Source: a virus. From it: 30,008 bases of DNA. How positions within the stretch are numbered: the first letter of the stretch is position 1; the number at the start of each line of letters is the position of its first letter. Position numbers and translations under genes: made by a program. The notes beneath the pieces were generated by a model that was not told where the DNA came from, did no database searches, and worked only from the letters and a program-made list of their open reading frames with translations. Positions 24,245-30,008 of this stretch are shown piece by piece. The stretch is from the IMG/VR virus record IMGVR_UViG_3300035698_033375, positions 1-30,008 of that record. One strand, given 5' to 3'.

Positions 24245-25015
24245 ATGAAAGTAAAAAAATCTTTAGTTGAGCAAATTATTAAGGAAGAGGTAGTAAGGTT
24301 TCAAGAGCTAAAAACCCTTCAGAAAGAAAAGTTGCAACTTAAAAAGCAGTTGAATGAATTATTTGAAGATAAAAACGTTAAAGAAGTAAAAGCACTTCAA
24401 GGAGAAAAACAACAACTTAAAAAGCAATTGAACGAATTGTATGAAGATGAAAATGTTGAAGAGGGCATATTTAACAAAGGTAAAACAAGAGAACAGGCTT
24501 TGCAAATAATCCAAAAACATCCTACAAAAAACAAAGCTTATCAGTCTTTTGTACAGAATAGTCCAGAAAAAGCTGAAGCATATGTTAATTTTTTCATGAA
24601 AAATCCAAATGCAAATTATCCAATTTGGGATGAAGCTAAGAAAATATTTTATAACAAAGAATCTTATAGTACTCACTCTGGAGCAAAAGCAACGCCAGGC
24701 CCTGGAATAAAAGAGGATATCGAAGAAGGGTTTTTAGGCATGGGTACCGATTGGGACAATAAAGATTCTGTAGAAAAAGGTTTTGTTGGATTTTGGGACA
24801 GTCAATTTAAAACTCCACGTTTTAGAAAATTCAAAAGACCTAGTTGGACTTTGCTCAATGGAGGACAAGGTTTTAATAAAGCTATAGAAGCAGCACAAGG
24901 TCTCAAGTCGTTTGATATTAAATATAACACAAATACCAATGAATTTACAAAGAGAAAAGCTGGTCCTGGATTTGGAGGACAAAACATAATGGGAGCAGTA
25001 GGTGGCAGCGAGTAA
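24245..25015 (+). CDS. Coiled-coil protein with tandem 26-residue repeat (256 aa)
   Basis: I do not recognise a family. The N-terminus SLVEQIIKEEVVRFQELK is a charged amphipathic helix of a type seen in several other genes of this region. Residues 22-47 and 48-73 are a tandem duplication (LKTLQKEKLQLKKQLNELFE and VKALQGEKQQLKKQLNELYE, each followed by D-x-N-V-x-E), forming a coiled coil. Residues 75-140 look globular and helical; residues 160-256 are glycine- and aromatic-rich with two G-F-x-G stretches and end in a glycine-rich tail (GFGGQNIMGAVGG). It has its own late-type promoter and a terminator-like hairpin after it, so it is expressed alone and probably late; a virion or assembly role is inferred. 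Confidence 0.78.
   Translation: MKVKKSLVEQIIKEEVVRFQELKTLQKEKLQLKKQLNELFEDKNVKEVKALQGEKQQLKKQLNELYEDENVEEGIFNKGKTREQALQIIQKHPTKNKAYQSFVQNSPEKAEAYVNFFMKNPNANYPIWDEAKKIFYNKESYSTHSGAKATPGPGIKEDIEEGFLGMGTDWDNKDSVEKGFVGFWDSQFKTPRFRKFKRPSWTLLNGGQGFNKAIEAAQGLKSFDIKYNTNTNEFTKRKAGPGFGGQNIMGAVGGSE
24308..24463 (+). repeat. Two tandem 78-bp units (26 codons each)
   Basis: Units 24308-24385 and 24386-24463 encode 26 residues each, matching at most positions in protein and strongly in DNA, for example CAACTTAAAAAGCA in both. This is an in-frame duplication that extends a coiled coil. Confidence 0.85.
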
Positions 25016-25031
25016 TAAGCAATGAATAATG

Positions 25032-25060
25032 AAAAAAACATCAATTTGATGTTTTTTTTT
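25032..25060. terminator. Bidirectional terminator hairpin
   Basis: AAAAAAACATCA pairs with TGATGTTTTTTT around a three-base loop, giving A-run and T-run flanks. It lies between the converging genes 24245-25015 (+) and 25074-25364 (-) and can end both transcripts. Confidence 0.7.
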
Positions 25061-25073
25061 GCTTTAATTTATC

Positions 25074-25364
25074 TTAAAAATCGTCTATAGGCATTGATAA
25101 TGCAACTTTATAAAAAATAACAGTTTTTCTCACATTTTCTCTAAAGAAAAAACAAATCATTGATGAAACTGTCATGGTTGAACTTAAAATCAACCCAATT
25201 GTTGAAAATTTAAAAATTAAAATAGTTATTGCTAAGAAAACTATTAAACCAATAATTATATTTGTAATTGTCTTTAGTTTTACCAAACCAACATCAATTA
25301 ATTTTATTAGTTCATTTCTAAATTCTGAAATTTCCTCTAAACTCATTTTATCATTTGCTTCCAT
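25074..25364 (-). CDS. Small two-helix membrane protein, holin candidate (96 aa)
   Basis: An acidic amphipathic N-terminus (1-30) is followed by two hydrophobic segments (about 33-51, ITNIIIGLIVFLAITILIF, and 54-73, TIGLILSSTMTVSSMICFFF) joined by a short turn, then a basic stretch (RENVRK) and a polar tail. The layout parallels the 116-residue membrane protein at 23768-24118. It is divergent from the endolysin gene, whose start is 86 bases away, and a minus-facing TATTTATA box lies at 25406-25413, 41 bases upstream. Size, topology and position fit a holin or antiholin, but no diagnostic motif exists for these proteins, so this is inference. Confidence 0.75.
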   Translation of the reverse strand: MEANDKMSLEEISEFRNELIKLIDVGLVKLKTITNIIIGLIVFLAITILIFKFSTIGLILSSTMTVSSMICFFFRENVRKTVIFYKVALSMPIDDF

Positions 25365-25405
25365 AATCTATTATACGTTAAATAAAAACTAAAAGTTTCA
25401 TTTTT

Positions 25406-25413
25406 TATAAATA
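25406..25413 (-). promoter_or_regulatory. Late-type promoter box (TATTTATA on the minus strand)
   Basis: The minus-strand TATTTATA followed by an A-run faces the membrane-protein gene, 41 bases from its ATG. Together with the plus-facing box at 25430-25437, 16 bases away, it makes a compact divergent pair. Confidence 0.4.
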
Positions 25414-25429
25414 TTTCCAAAAAAACAAC

Positions 25430-25437
25430 TATTTATA
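25430..25437 (+). promoter_or_regulatory. Late-type promoter box TATTTATA
   Basis: TATTTATA is followed by eight A-rich bases and TATAAC, with 13 bases to the endolysin ATG at 25451. Placement before the lysis gene supports late timing. Confidence 0.6.
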
Positions 25438-25450
25438 AAAAAAATATAAC

Positions 25451-26353
25451 ATGTTTGTACAATTAGGCGATAGAAATAAAGATGTAGCAGAAGTTCAGAA
25501 ATTATTATCTCTTTTAGGATATGATTTAATAATTGATGGAGACTTTGGTGCCAAAACAAAAAGGTCAGTAAGAGCCTTTCAAAAAAGATTTAATTTAACA
25601 GTTGATGGTATAGTTGGAAGCAATACTTATACAGCGTTAAAGGCCGCTCAAAAGAAAACATCAAAAGAAAGTTCTGATATTTTAGATAGCGTTGATTATG
25701 GCGGCTTAGAAATAAACACTGATTATGAGCTGCACCCAGTTCAATACATTAAACAAGTTACTAATAAAACTCAAATATACATTCATTTTACTGCGGGTAG
25801 ACAAAGTGCAAAAAACACAATTTCTTATTGGGGGGCTGATGAACCAAAAATCGCAACTGCATTTGTGCTCGATGGCGATACTGGAATACCTTATCAGGCA
25901 TTTCATCCAGATTATTGGAGTTGGCACTTAGGGGCAAAAGGAACTAATGGTAGATTAGACAAAGCTTCTATTGGAATAGAAATATGCGCATTTGGCGGCC
26001 TTAAAAAGAAAAACGATAAATATTATGCATGGCCTACCAATTGGACTACAGAGGTTAATAGTGAAAAGGTATATCATCTTGATGAAGAATTTAGAGGATT
26101 TAAACATTTTTATTCATACACTGACTTGCAAATAGAGAATCTAGAAAATCTTTTATGTTTTCTGATAGAAAAATATGACATTAAAGTTCAGGAGAGTTTT
26201 GATTTAGATTGGTTTAGTTATAATCCAGAGCTGTTCAAAAAGACTTTGCCTGGAATTTGGACACATACAAATGTTAGAAAAGATAAATCAGACAGCTATC
26301 CTGACCATAGACTAATTGAGCTTTTAAATAAACTTGCTAAAAAATATAACTAA
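25451..26353 (+). CDS. Endolysin: PG-binding domain plus N-acetylmuramoyl-L-alanine amidase (300 aa)
   Basis: This is the phage lysis enzyme that cuts the amide bond between muramic acid and the stem peptide. Residues 1-67 are a peptidoglycan-binding type 1 domain (LGDRNKDVAEVQKLLSLLGY, then IDGDFGAKTKRSVRAFQKRF and VDGIVGSNTYTAL). An amidase type 2 (T7 lysozyme-like) domain follows at about 95-290: H112 in IYIHFTAG, WHLGA at 158-162, E177 in IGIEI, then H272 in WTHTNVR, and K279 and D281 in a K-S-D box. H112, H272 and D281 are the likely zinc ligands and K279 the catalytic lysine. There is no signal peptide or membrane segment, so export needs a holin. It is first in a unit of three genes driven by a late-type box. 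Confidence 0.92.
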   Translation: MFVQLGDRNKDVAEVQKLLSLLGYDLIIDGDFGAKTKRSVRAFQKRFNLTVDGIVGSNTYTALKAAQKKTSKESSDILDSVDYGGLEINTDYELHPVQYIKQVTNKTQIYIHFTAGRQSAKNTISYWGADEPKIATAFVLDGDTGIPYQAFHPDYWSWHLGAKGTNGRLDKASIGIEICAFGGLKKKNDKYYAWPTNWTTEVNSEKVYHLDEEFRGFKHFYSYTDLQIENLENLLCFLIEKYDIKVQESFDLDWFSYNPELFKKTLPGIWTHTNVRKDKSDSYPDHRLIELLNKLAKKYN

Positions 26354-26601
26354 TGGATAAGAAAGATGAAAAAATAATTCGAGACATTGTTAAAGCTGAA
26401 TTAAAAAAAGAACTTAAAGATAATGAAAAAAAAATGAAAGATATGTTTATGCAGCTTATTCAAAAAGAAATTGATAAAGCTGAAAAAAAATCTTTAAATA
26501 AACAAGATGTTAAGGATATTATAATAAAAGCATTTATTCAACAGAATAAATTTATGTGGGAGAAATCAAGTGTTGTAACTCAATATATGAATAAAGTTTA
26601 A
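26353..26601 (+). CDS. Small charged helical protein (82 aa)
   Basis: This short protein is almost entirely lysine/glutamate-rich helix (KIIRDIVKAELKKELKDNEK near the start). It resembles in style the helical segments of the adjacent and nearby genes. It overlaps the endolysin stop by one base (TAATG) and is followed two bases later by another gene, so all three are translationally linked. No membrane segment is present, so it is not a holin. The function is unknown; a small structural or assembly partner is possible. Confidence 0.72.
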   Translation: MDKKDEKIIRDIVKAELKKELKDNEKKMKDMFMQLIQKEIDKAEKKSLNKQDVKDIIIKAFIQQNKFMWEKSSVVTQYMNKV

Positions 26602-26603
26602 TT

Positions 26604-27221
26604 ATGGAAGAAGCAGATAAAATAAAAATCAGAAAAATAATTCAAGATACAATAAATGAACTTGTTTATGAAGAGGTAGGCAAAATGCCTGAGAAAATAG
26701 CTCAAAAAAAACAAGAACAATCACTTTCAAAGTCTCAAAAAGAAGAAAAAGTTCATGATGTTCTTTTTTTTGGAGGAGGAACTAAACAAGACTTTAGTAC
26801 AAAGTTCAACATACGAGAGGGTAATCAAATAAGAATTACAGCATCAGAAATTGACCAATTTCAAAAAGATTTAGCAAGCCATCTTGATGGGCATTCTTTA
26901 GAATTTCAAAAACAAAACATTGGCGGAAAAGAATCTATTGTCAACTTTCCAGTTGAAAGCAACACGGTTGATGCTATTATTATAGTTAAAGTAGATGAAA
27001 ACAGTGAATTTTCTATGTCATTGAAAAATGGGCTTATTTTTAAAACTAATGGTTTAGTAGTAAATGAAGAAAATAAAGAGTTGGTTTTAAAATTGCATAA
27101 TTTATACACTACAATATTTAAGAAAAAATTCTCAGAAATAATTTCTTCACCAGCTAGTGATGTAAATGCACAGCCTGAACAACAGTCTGAACAGCCACAA
27201 CCTGACCAGCCTACACAATAG
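26604..27221 (+). CDS. Unknown protein with glutamine/proline-rich tail (205 aa)
   Basis: The N-terminal 60 residues are charged and helical (IKIRKIIQDTINELVYEEVG), with many lysines and glutamates. Residues about 60-175 look like an alpha/beta globular domain with regular hydrophobic strands (VDAIIIVKVDENSEFSMSL). The last 20 residues are disordered and rich in glutamine, proline and acidic residues. No known family is recognised. It is last in the endolysin unit, two bases after the 82-residue gene, and its stop codon lies inside the left arm of an 11-bp inverted repeat that may terminate the unit. Confidence 0.75.
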   Translation: MEEADKIKIRKIIQDTINELVYEEVGKMPEKIAQKKQEQSLSKSQKEEKVHDVLFFGGGTKQDFSTKFNIREGNQIRITASEIDQFQKDLASHLDGHSLEFQKQNIGGKESIVNFPVESNTVDAIIIVKVDENSEFSMSLKNGLIFKTNGLVVNEENKELVLKLHNLYTTIFKKKFSEIISSPASDVNAQPEQQSEQPQPDQPTQ

Positions 27222-27253
27222 TTTTTAATTATATAATTTAAATAAAAACTATT
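27217..27253. terminator. AT-only 11-bp inverted repeat, possible terminator
   Basis: AATAGTTTTTA (27217-27227) pairs with TAAAAACTATT (27243-27253) around a 15-base loop. The left arm overlaps the stop codon of the preceding gene. The stem is almost all A-T, so it is weak; it could also be an operator for the promoter that follows. Confidence 0.35.
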
Positions 27254-27274
27254 TAATTTTATTATTCATAGTTT

Positions 27275-27282
27275 TATATTTC
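27275..27282 (+). promoter_or_regulatory. Host-type -7 box variant TATATTTC
   Basis: TATATTTC differs from the consensus TANNTTTG in the last base only and lies six bases before the ATG at 27289, the same gap as at the primase gene. No clear TTTG is found 19-20 bases upstream. Confidence 0.4.
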
Positions 27283-27288
27283 TATCAT

Positions 27289-27582
27289 ATGAATCACACT
27301 ATTCAAGAAATAATCAATAATCAAACTAAATTTAAAGATAAGATTACTAAATATCTTATTAAGGAATTTAATTCTGCAAAAAAAGAATTGAAGAAAATTA
27401 AAAGCCATAAGAAAGATATTATTAAAGAAAAAGAAAAACTTGAAAAGAAAATCACTAAAATTAAACCACTAAACAGCATAGGTAAGTTTTTTTTTATGAA
27501 CTCTAAAAGAAATAGAGATTTCTATGTTTGGTGGGATGAAGAAAGCAATGAAGCAGTAATTTTAAAATATGAAAAAAACTAG
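27289..27582 (+). CDS. Unknown small basic coiled-coil protein (97 aa)
   Basis: Residues 1-65 form a lysine-rich helix or coiled coil (for example KEFNSAKKELKKIKSHKKDI), and residues 66-95 form a short aromatic segment (DFYVWWDEESNEAVILKYEK) that may be a beta hairpin. No family is recognised. It heads a three-gene unit with overlapping reading frames; the next gene begins 14 bases before its stop. A -7-like box lies just six bases before the ATG, so its mRNA may be leaderless. Confidence 0.7.
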   Translation: MNHTIQEIINNQTKFKDKITKYLIKEFNSAKKELKKIKSHKKDIIKEKEKLEKKITKIKPLNSIGKFFFMNSKRNRDFYVWWDEESNEAVILKYEKN

Positions 27583-27910
27583 AAAAAACTCTTGCATTTA
27601 TCTGATTGACATTGGATATAAAAAGCCTATGAATTCTTTTTATGAATTTTATGGGAATAGCGTTTCTTATGCAGCTGTTGAACAGGAAAGCTATATTGAT
27701 TTAAAAAACATGGTATATGAAATAATTGGAGAAAAAATAAATTTCAGAAAACACGAACGTAGCCATATGGTTTTAACACTTAAGGTTGAGATGACCGAAG
27801 ATGAAAAGGAAAAATTTGCCTATTTATTAAATGAAGGAAAATTCCGCTTTTTTCATGAATATGAAATAAAGGATTTTAGAAATTTTAAAAAAGAGAATAT
27901 AGATGAATAA
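27569..27910 (+). CDS. Unknown small protein (113 aa)
   Basis: This compact mixed alpha/beta protein contains SCIYLIDIGYKKPMNSFYEF near the start and SHMVLTLKVEMTEDEKEKF in the middle. No motif or family is recognised and there is no membrane segment. It overlaps the preceding gene by 14 bases and the following gene by 8 bases, so all three are tightly coupled. Confidence 0.7.
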   Translation: MKKTRKNSCIYLIDIGYKKPMNSFYEFYGNSVSYAAVEQESYIDLKNMVYEIIGEKINFRKHERSHMVLTLKVEMTEDEKEKFAYLLNEGKFRFFHEYEIKDFRNFKKENIDE

Positions 27911-28655
27911 TTTAAGCCCAGCTGAAAAAGTAAGACTTGAGAGAGAAAAGAGATTTAAGAATTTAGGTTTACCTGTAAATGCAGGTAAAATAAACCAAGG
28001 TTCTCAAGTTATGCCAGCAAATGCAAATAATGATAAATTTAAAGCATTGCAAGACATTAAACGAGGAGCGAAAAAACAAATTTTTAAAGAAATAGTTCAA
28101 GCTACAGAAAACACCTCTGCAGGAGGTTATCAAATACCTGAGGCGAAAAAAAGAAGAAGTCCAACCCAAGCTCAGGAAAAATCTAAACATGCAGTTGCCC
28201 CTAAAGCCTTCGGTACAAAAAAAAGCGCAGAGGCAACATCATTAGAAAGTATGTTTACGGGTGGGGGTGGCGGAGCCATTTCAACAACTTCAAGTCCAAG
28301 CACTCCTTTACGGGAAAATCTTGTTTCCGAGGAAATGTCAGCTCCACTGTTTGACCCTGCAGCTTTTTTAGCAAATAAACAAAGAGACGCAGCTTCAACA
28401 CAACAACCTTCAGTTAATGAAGCATATGTTGAGCAGTTACAATCTACTTTTGATATGTCTGAACTTGAAAAAATGATATATGAAATAGCTGAAAAAGTAG
28501 CTCAAGAAAAAATTAAATCTGTAATAAATGATTTCTTAATCGAAAATAGAAATAAGAAGCAAAATATTTATGAAGTTTATAACAAAAGGCAAAACATTAT
28601 AAAAATTGATGATAAGTTATTTAAGTTAACCCCTGTAAAAATTAAAGGTCATTAA
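27903..28655 (+). CDS. Unknown protein, mostly disordered, with conserved-looking C-terminal helix (250 aa)
   Basis: Residues 1-40 are charged and helical (SPAEKVRLEREKRFKNLGLP). Residues 45-175 are low complexity, rich in alanine, serine, threonine and proline, and include a run of five glycines (MFTGGGGGAISTTS) and should be disordered. Residues 180-250 are a structured end: MSELEKMIYEIAEKVAQEKI, then a helix and a short strand pair (NIIKIDDKLFKLTPVKIK). This end resembles the charged helices in the endolysin unit genes. A scaffold-like or internal virion role is possible but unproved. The last 14 bases overlap the converging HNH gene. Confidence 0.72.
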   Translation: MNNLSPAEKVRLEREKRFKNLGLPVNAGKINQGSQVMPANANNDKFKALQDIKRGAKKQIFKEIVQATENTSAGGYQIPEAKKRRSPTQAQEKSKHAVAPKAFGTKKSAEATSLESMFTGGGGGAISTTSSPSTPLRENLVSEEMSAPLFDPAAFLANKQRDAASTQQPSVNEAYVEQLQSTFDMSELEKMIYEIAEKVAQEKIKSVINDFLIENRNKKQNIYEVYNKRQNIIKIDDKLFKLTPVKIKGH

Positions 28656-29136
28656 AAGAAAATTTATCAGTAAATACAACTTTTAAAGTTGTACTTGGTT
28701 TAAAAGTTCCCGATTTGATTTCTTTTAGAATTTGTTCGGGAGTTTTCTTTAAATCAAACAACTTGGAATTGGCATAAAGTTTTCTTAAATCTCCATATCT
28801 ACATGCAGCAACTAAAGTAGCTTGAGATAAAGTTGAATTTACAAATTTTACATATCCTTTTTCTATTGCTGATGCAATATGCTGAGTGGTATGACAAGCT
28901 TGACATAGAATTGTTGATTCAGAATTTTCTGGATTTTTTTGATTTATATTATATATATGATGTTGTAAACATTGATTAGAATTTGTATATTGTGGTTCAT
29001 GTCCACATGCAGAGCAAATCCCTTTATTAGCAACTTTTTGTATTGCTGAGTAATAAGCATTTTTTCCAAAATTTTGCCAAAATAAACTTTCAGGTAAAAA
29101 ATTACATATGTATAAGTCAAATTCTCCTTTTTTCAT
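28642..29136 (-). CDS. HNH endonuclease (164 aa)
   Basis: This is a stand-alone HNH nuclease. It has a zinc-binding pair C41 and C44 (CSACGH), H59 and H60 in QCLQHHIYNIN, and a second pair C78 and C81 followed by H82 and H86 (CQACHTTQH), giving the order Cys pair, HH, N, Cys pair that marks the C-x2-C HNH class. The C-terminal 80 residues are helical with a final basic segment that may bind DNA. Such genes in phages are usually homing endonucleases or packaging-associated nucleases; neither is shown here. The ATG at 29136 is preferred over the TTG at 29145, because TATCTTTG (29143-29150, minus strand), a full match to TANNTTTG, lies six bases before it. It converges on the preceding gene. Confidence 0.88.
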   Translation of the reverse strand: MKKGEFDLYICNFLPESLFWQNFGKNAYYSAIQKVANKGICSACGHEPQYTNSNQCLQHHIYNINQKNPENSESTILCQACHTTQHIASAIEKGYVKFVNSTLSQATLVAACRYGDLRKLYANSKLFDLKKTPEQILKEIKSGTFKPSTTLKVVFTDKFSFNDL

Positions 29137-29142
29137 AATGCT

Positions 29143-29150
29143 CAAAGATA
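29143..29150 (-). promoter_or_regulatory. Host-type -7 box TATCTTTG (minus strand)
   Basis: On the minus strand TATCTTTG matches TANNTTTG exactly and lies six bases before the HNH ATG. No TTG is visible at the expected upstream distance, so the promoter is partial. Confidence 0.45.
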
Positions 29151-29222
29151 CGAAAAAAATTTTAATTATGAACTATATTTAAAAAAAAATAACATTTTTC
29201 TTGATTTTTATGTTTTATGTAA

Positions 29223-29230
29223 TATTTATA
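29223..29230 (+). promoter_or_regulatory. Late-type promoter box TATTTATA
   Basis: TATTTATA is followed by six A residues and an A-rich leader of 23 bases before the ATG at 29254. Same form as the boxes before structural genes. Confidence 0.55.
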
Positions 29231-29253
29231 AAAAAATAAAATAATTTGCAATT

Positions 29254-29985
29254 ATGAATACAAAAAATCTTAATCAAGACGAATTCGCTAGTTTTATTCA
29301 AACAACAGCCAAAAGAGTTATAAAAGAAATGAAAGAAATTGAAAGCTTAGGTGACCCTACAAAGTTAGCTATGAACAAGAATGCAGAAAATGGTTTAACT
29401 GATACGGGAGCTAAAGTTTCTGTGGATGGAAAAGGAAAATTTAGCAAGAAAAGTGACGCTCCAGCTAATATTCCAGGAGAAAGCGAAACTACTAAAGACC
29501 CAGTTGATGTTAAAATGACTGAGAGAGATGGTGGTTCAGATGAAGAATGGTCTACAGCAGCAGCTGTTAAAGGAACAAATTCCAAAAAAGCTGGTACGAA
29601 AAATCATGCCGATGGTTTAGCGAAGCCAGATGTGACTTCTAAAGAAGGTAATCCAAGTGTTTCAACTGATGCAGACCCTACACAAGAGGGCGGTGTACCT
29701 GGAGATAAGGGCAACTTAACGCCAATGAACAAAGAAGATAAAGAAGATAAGCAAACAACACCAAAAACTCAAGTACTTGGAAAAGGCGAAATGAGCAAAG
29801 ATGGATTTTCAAAAGGGCAGACAGGTCAAGAAATTAATGTTAATGCAAAACAAGAATCTGACCCAGATAAAGAAAAAATAGATTCTCAAATCAAAACAAT
29901 TCAACTGCCAGAGTCTTTTTCTAGCAAAAAAGAGCTAATAAACTTTATGGAAAAAGAGGCTAGAAGAATTTCTAAAAACCTATAA
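29254..29985 (+). CDS. Very hydrophilic low-complexity protein (243 aa)
   Basis: This protein has a helical N-terminus (residues 8-30, ASFIQTTAKRVIKEMKEIES), a long middle (about 35-205) rich in lysine, aspartate, glycine, threonine and proline with almost no hydrophobic residues, and a helical C-terminus (LPESFSSKKELINFMEKEAR, then RISKNL). The middle should be intrinsically disordered. No family is recognised. Proteins of this layout in phages are sometimes scaffolding, decoration or internal head proteins, but nothing here proves it. Its own late-type box supports late expression. Another promoter-like A/T sequence (ATATATAAAAAAA) begins at about 29996, at the edge of the window. Confidence 0.75.
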   Translation: MNTKNLNQDEFASFIQTTAKRVIKEMKEIESLGDPTKLAMNKNAENGLTDTGAKVSVDGKGKFSKKSDAPANIPGESETTKDPVDVKMTERDGGSDEEWSTAAAVKGTNSKKAGTKNHADGLAKPDVTSKEGNPSVSTDADPTQEGGVPGDKGNLTPMNKEDKEDKQTTPKTQVLGKGEMSKDGFSKGQTGQEINVNAKQESDPDKEKIDSQIKTIQLPESFSSKKELINFMEKEARRISKNL

Positions 29986-30008
29986 AGCAATAAAAATATA
30001 TAAAAAAA

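Noticed and set aside
29137-29145. TTG start for the HNH gene at 29145
   Set aside because: It overlaps the TATCTTTG box; the ATG at 29136 is normal and keeps the six-base gap seen elsewhere.
1-30008. tRNA genes, CRISPR arrays, integrase or transposase
   Set aside because: I found no cloverleaf-like sequence with a CCA-type end, no regularly spaced repeats and no recombinase motifs.
1-30008. A gp55-like late sigma factor to read the TATTTATA boxes
   Set aside because: None of the small unknown proteins shows recognisable sigma region 2 or 4 motifs; the factor may be outside the window.

Overview
The window reads as part of the genome of a large tailed bacteriophage that infects a member of the Bacteroidota (Flavobacteriia-like). 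It is very AT-rich. Its 31 protein genes are packed with gaps mostly under 50 bases. Starts lack Shine-Dalgarno sequences and sit instead behind A-rich leaders. Several promoters match the Bacteroidota form TTTG-N19/20-TANNTTTG. The phage assignment rests on tail and baseplate proteins, an endolysin, and a T4-style replication and recombination set. A baseplate protein with a P2 gpI-like region suggests a contractile tail, but no sheath, tube or terminase lies in the window. I see no tRNA, CRISPR array, integrase or insertion sequence.

Region 1 (1-13113) is virion structure. Three plus-strand genes of unknown function come first (5-3505). A minus-strand block follows (3509-8535): a repeat-containing fibre-like protein, a 544-residue protein with a carboxypeptidase-regulatory-like domain, and an 883-residue gpI-like baseplate protein. 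Four plus-strand appendage genes complete the region (8671-13113); three of them share N- or C-terminal modules. Most transcription units here start with TATTTATA plus an A-tract a few bases before the ATG, which I read as the phage late promoter.

Region 2 (13178-23775) is nucleic-acid metabolism: a RuvC-like resolvase, a TOPRIM primase, a single polypeptide joining the SbcD/gp47 nuclease to the SbcC/gp46 ATPase, a small coiled-coil protein, a Cas4/RecB-like nuclease with four cysteines placed as for an iron-sulfur cluster, three unknown genes and an SNF2-type helicase. Host-like -7 boxes lie before the primase and the nuclease. One minus-strand gene with a possible WYL-like domain interrupts the region.

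Region 3 (23768-30008) is lysis and accessory. It holds an amidase endolysin with a peptidoglycan-binding domain, two small two-helix membrane proteins on the opposite strand (holin candidates), several lysine- and glutamate-rich proteins that share a short helical segment, an HNH endonuclease, and a very hydrophilic protein at the end.

The most notable points are the fused Mre11-Rad50-type protein, the two promoter classes that split late from replication genes, apparent leaderless starts six bases after the -7 box, and the modular appendage paralogues. Functions are inferred from motifs read by eye; no database search was possible.
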